A DNA stretch of 64,000 nucleotides. It comes from Caldicellulosiruptor obsidiansis OB47 (GTDB taxonomy: Bacteria > Bacillota > Thermoanaerobacteria > Caldicellulosiruptorales > Caldicellulosiruptoraceae). Under the pieces are notes generated by a model. It ran no database searches. It was not told where the DNA came from and saw only the letters and a list, made by a program, of their open reading frames with translations. The stretch is from NCBI RefSeq assembly GCF_000145215.1, contig NC_014392.1:1248001-1312000 (forward strand), written 5' to 3'. The first letter of the stretch is position 1; every line of letters starts with the position of its first letter. This document shows, one piece after another, positions 62,736 through 64,000 of this stretch. Position numbers and translations under genes: made by a program.

Positions 62736-64000
62736 GTGTTGTAAAATGGTTTGTTTTTGCCCATACCACTTTGTTTACAGGATCAACACCTTGTTCGTCA
62801 AGTGGAACAAAAGTCATCAAATCTTCATCAAGATAAAACATTTTTACATTTTGAAAATCTTGATTGGGGATTTTGCTTGTATCAATTGGTATAAATACTG
62901 TCGCTTCTTTAAAAGGTGCATATACTTCAATATCAACTGGTGTTGAAACTATTCCGTAAATTTCAGAAAATACTTCTTCGTCTTTTAGATTGTTTATTTC
63001 AACAAAGGGTGAAATGTCCCCTTCTGCAACAATTTCTACTTTTGTTCCAGTCTGATCGTCTTTAAAGGTTTGCTTATATTCCTCAAGTCCGTCAGGTAAA
63101 CCATCAGCATCACAATCAGGATTATTAGGATCAGTTCCTAATAAGTATTCACTTTTGTCACTCAGTCCATCTTCATCCGTATCAAATTTCAAAGGAGAAC
63201 TTTTAAATGTAAATATTTCGAAATAGTCATCTAAACCATCGTTATCTGTGTCTGGCAAAAGCGGGTCAGTATTGTATTTTTGTTCATCTATATTAGTTAA
63301 CTTGTCCTCATCAGGGTCTTCTTGCCAGTCTGGTATACCATCTTTATCAGTATCAATTAATTTTCCATCAGTAAGGTTAAAAAGCTTTAATATTTCAAAA
63401 AAGTCAGAAAGATTGTCTCCGTCGGTGTCTAACTTATTTGTTTTAAGACCAAACTTTTCTTCTAAAAAATCTGGACATTTATCATTATCTTTGTCCTGAA
63501 GCTTTAAAATAGCAATATTAAGTTCATTTAACTGTTCCCATGCTTTTCGATAAAATTGAATAGCTTGTTCATTGTTCTTTTTGCCTTCAAATTCAACACC
63601 TTTATTAAACTCTTCAATTGCTTTTAAAAGTTCTTTCTTTTGTTTTTGGGTAAATATAGTTTGATTATTTTCGCAAACTATTTTTAGATTCTCTGTAACT
63701 ATCCTTGTTACTGCAATAAGATTCAGTTTAATTCCTTCTAAAGTTGAATCATAATGTTTCTTAAAGTTACTGTGCTTTTGATAAAATTCAAGTTGCCTTA
63801 CAGCCTTTTCAATGCAGTCAAAAAAGGCTGAATTAGTGATTGTGGTATCACTATCAAATTGATTTACAGCTTTTGTTAAATAAATTAATATCTTTTTGAC
63901 CTTTTCCTCAGGTGATGGTTTTAAGTCATAAAATAATTCAGGGAGAGTAGAAATTTTTTTAATTTGAATTTGTAAAAGTTCACGGGGATTTTGGATTTGA
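62680..64000 (-). CDS. N-terminal part of the VWA / Ca-repeat toxin, running off the window
   Basis: The frame is open from the right edge to a stop at 62680. The visible N-terminal 170 residues are helical and charged. Then come thrombospondin type-3-like repeats (DTDGDNLSD, DTDKDGIPD, DTDNDGLDD, DTDEDGLSD, DCDADGLPD) and a beta-rich segment ending WAKTNHFTT. At about 62736 one extra base shifts the frame; removing it joins HFTT to FVLFYIPTWKAIWEVPINKGE and on into the VWA domain of the C-terminal part. Both parts are therefore one gene of over 1,140 codons, with its start and any signal peptide outside the window. Confidence 0.75.
   Translation of the reverse strand, partial: QIQNPRELLQIQIKKISTLPELFYDLKPSPEEKVKKILIYLTKAVNQFDSDTTITNSAFFDCIEKAVRQLEFYQKHSNFKKHYDSTLEGIKLNLIAVTRIVTENLKIVCENNQTIFTQKQKKELLKAIEEFNKGVEFEGKKNNEQAIQFYRKAWEQLNELNIAILKLQDKDNDKCPDFLEEKFGLKTNKLDTDGDNLSDFFEILKLFNLTDGKLIDTDKDGIPDWQEDPDEDKLTNIDEQKYNTDPLLPDTDNDGLDDYFEIFTFKSSPLKFDTDEDGLSDKSEYLLGTDPNNPDCDADGLPDGLEEYKQTFKDDQTGTKVEIVAEGDISPFVEINNLKDEEVFSEIYGIVSTPVDIEVYAPFKEATVFIPIDTSKIPNQDFQNVKMFYLDEDLMTFVPLDEQGVDPVNKVVWAKTNHFTTLCIILYPNMESNLGGSNK

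Noticed and set aside
60567..64000. Large Ca-repeat protein as a cellulosome-type scaffold or dockerin protein
   Set aside because: The DxDxDG motifs are in long thrombospondin-type series with a VWA domain and no cohesin or glycoside hydrolase module; the C-terminus is nuclease-like.

Overview
The window comes from a low-GC Gram-positive (Firmicute) chromosome. The PGK-TPI fusion, pyruvate phosphate dikinase beside the glycolytic operon, CggR, PyrR attenuation and AT-rich codon use fit a thermophilic anaerobe of the Caldicellulosiruptor type. That assignment is inferred from gene content; no search was run. No tRNA, rRNA or CRISPR array was seen.

Layout. 1-6042: F-type ATP synthase operon (atpB 3' end, E, F, H, A, G, D, C), closed by a strong terminator. 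6042-6578: a zinc-ribbon protein on the minus strand. 6729-12448: a plus-strand run of a DUF5685-like protein, a DnaJ/TPR protein, an M16 protease, dUTPase, a YlmC-like PRC-barrel protein, a DivIVA-like coiled coil, an Lrp regulator and an aminotransferase. 12390-16394: RluA-family pseudouridine synthase (minus), then era, recO, glyS. 16507-26423: central carbon block ppdK, cggR, gapA, pgk-tpi, gpmI, eno, with a CggR-like promoter and long hairpins in front of gapA and pgk. 26597-27991: uxaC.

28358-37273 is an accessory island. It holds a C39-peptidase ABC exporter, its HlyD-like partner, two overlapping GxxxG-rich bacteriocin-like peptides and a candidate immunity protein. Next comes an IS1182-like transposase gene split by an intact IS256-family element with a 9-bp target duplication, then further IS debris, a small hydrophobic peptide and a frameshifted small membrane protein. 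37507-39568: VapBC-like toxin-antitoxin pair, a LysM (YneA-like) protein and a Xer-type recombinase. 39699-45003: a stand-alone pyruvate-kinase C-terminal-domain protein and a complete Liv branched-chain amino-acid ABC transporter.

45074-56419 is the minus-strand pyrimidine operon (pyrR, uraA, pyrB, pyrC, pyrF, carB, pyrK, pyrD, a histidine phosphatase gene, pyrE) behind a PyrR-type attenuator; carA is absent from it. Upstream lie rluD and an lspA gene with a one-base frameshift in a homopolymer.

58045-64000 is the most unusual region. A large minus-strand protein runs off the window, with thrombospondin type-3-like Ca-binding repeats, a von Willebrand A domain, a hydrophobic Gly/Pro-rich segment and a C-terminal PD-(D/E)XK-like nuclease domain. 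It is followed by a TPR-like partner gene, an orphan piece of the nuclease 3' end and a second partner gene, apparently made by a ~1.19-kb segmental duplication. This looks like a polymorphic toxin/immunity locus and is the best candidate here for an undescribed system. The bacteriocin cluster is the second.
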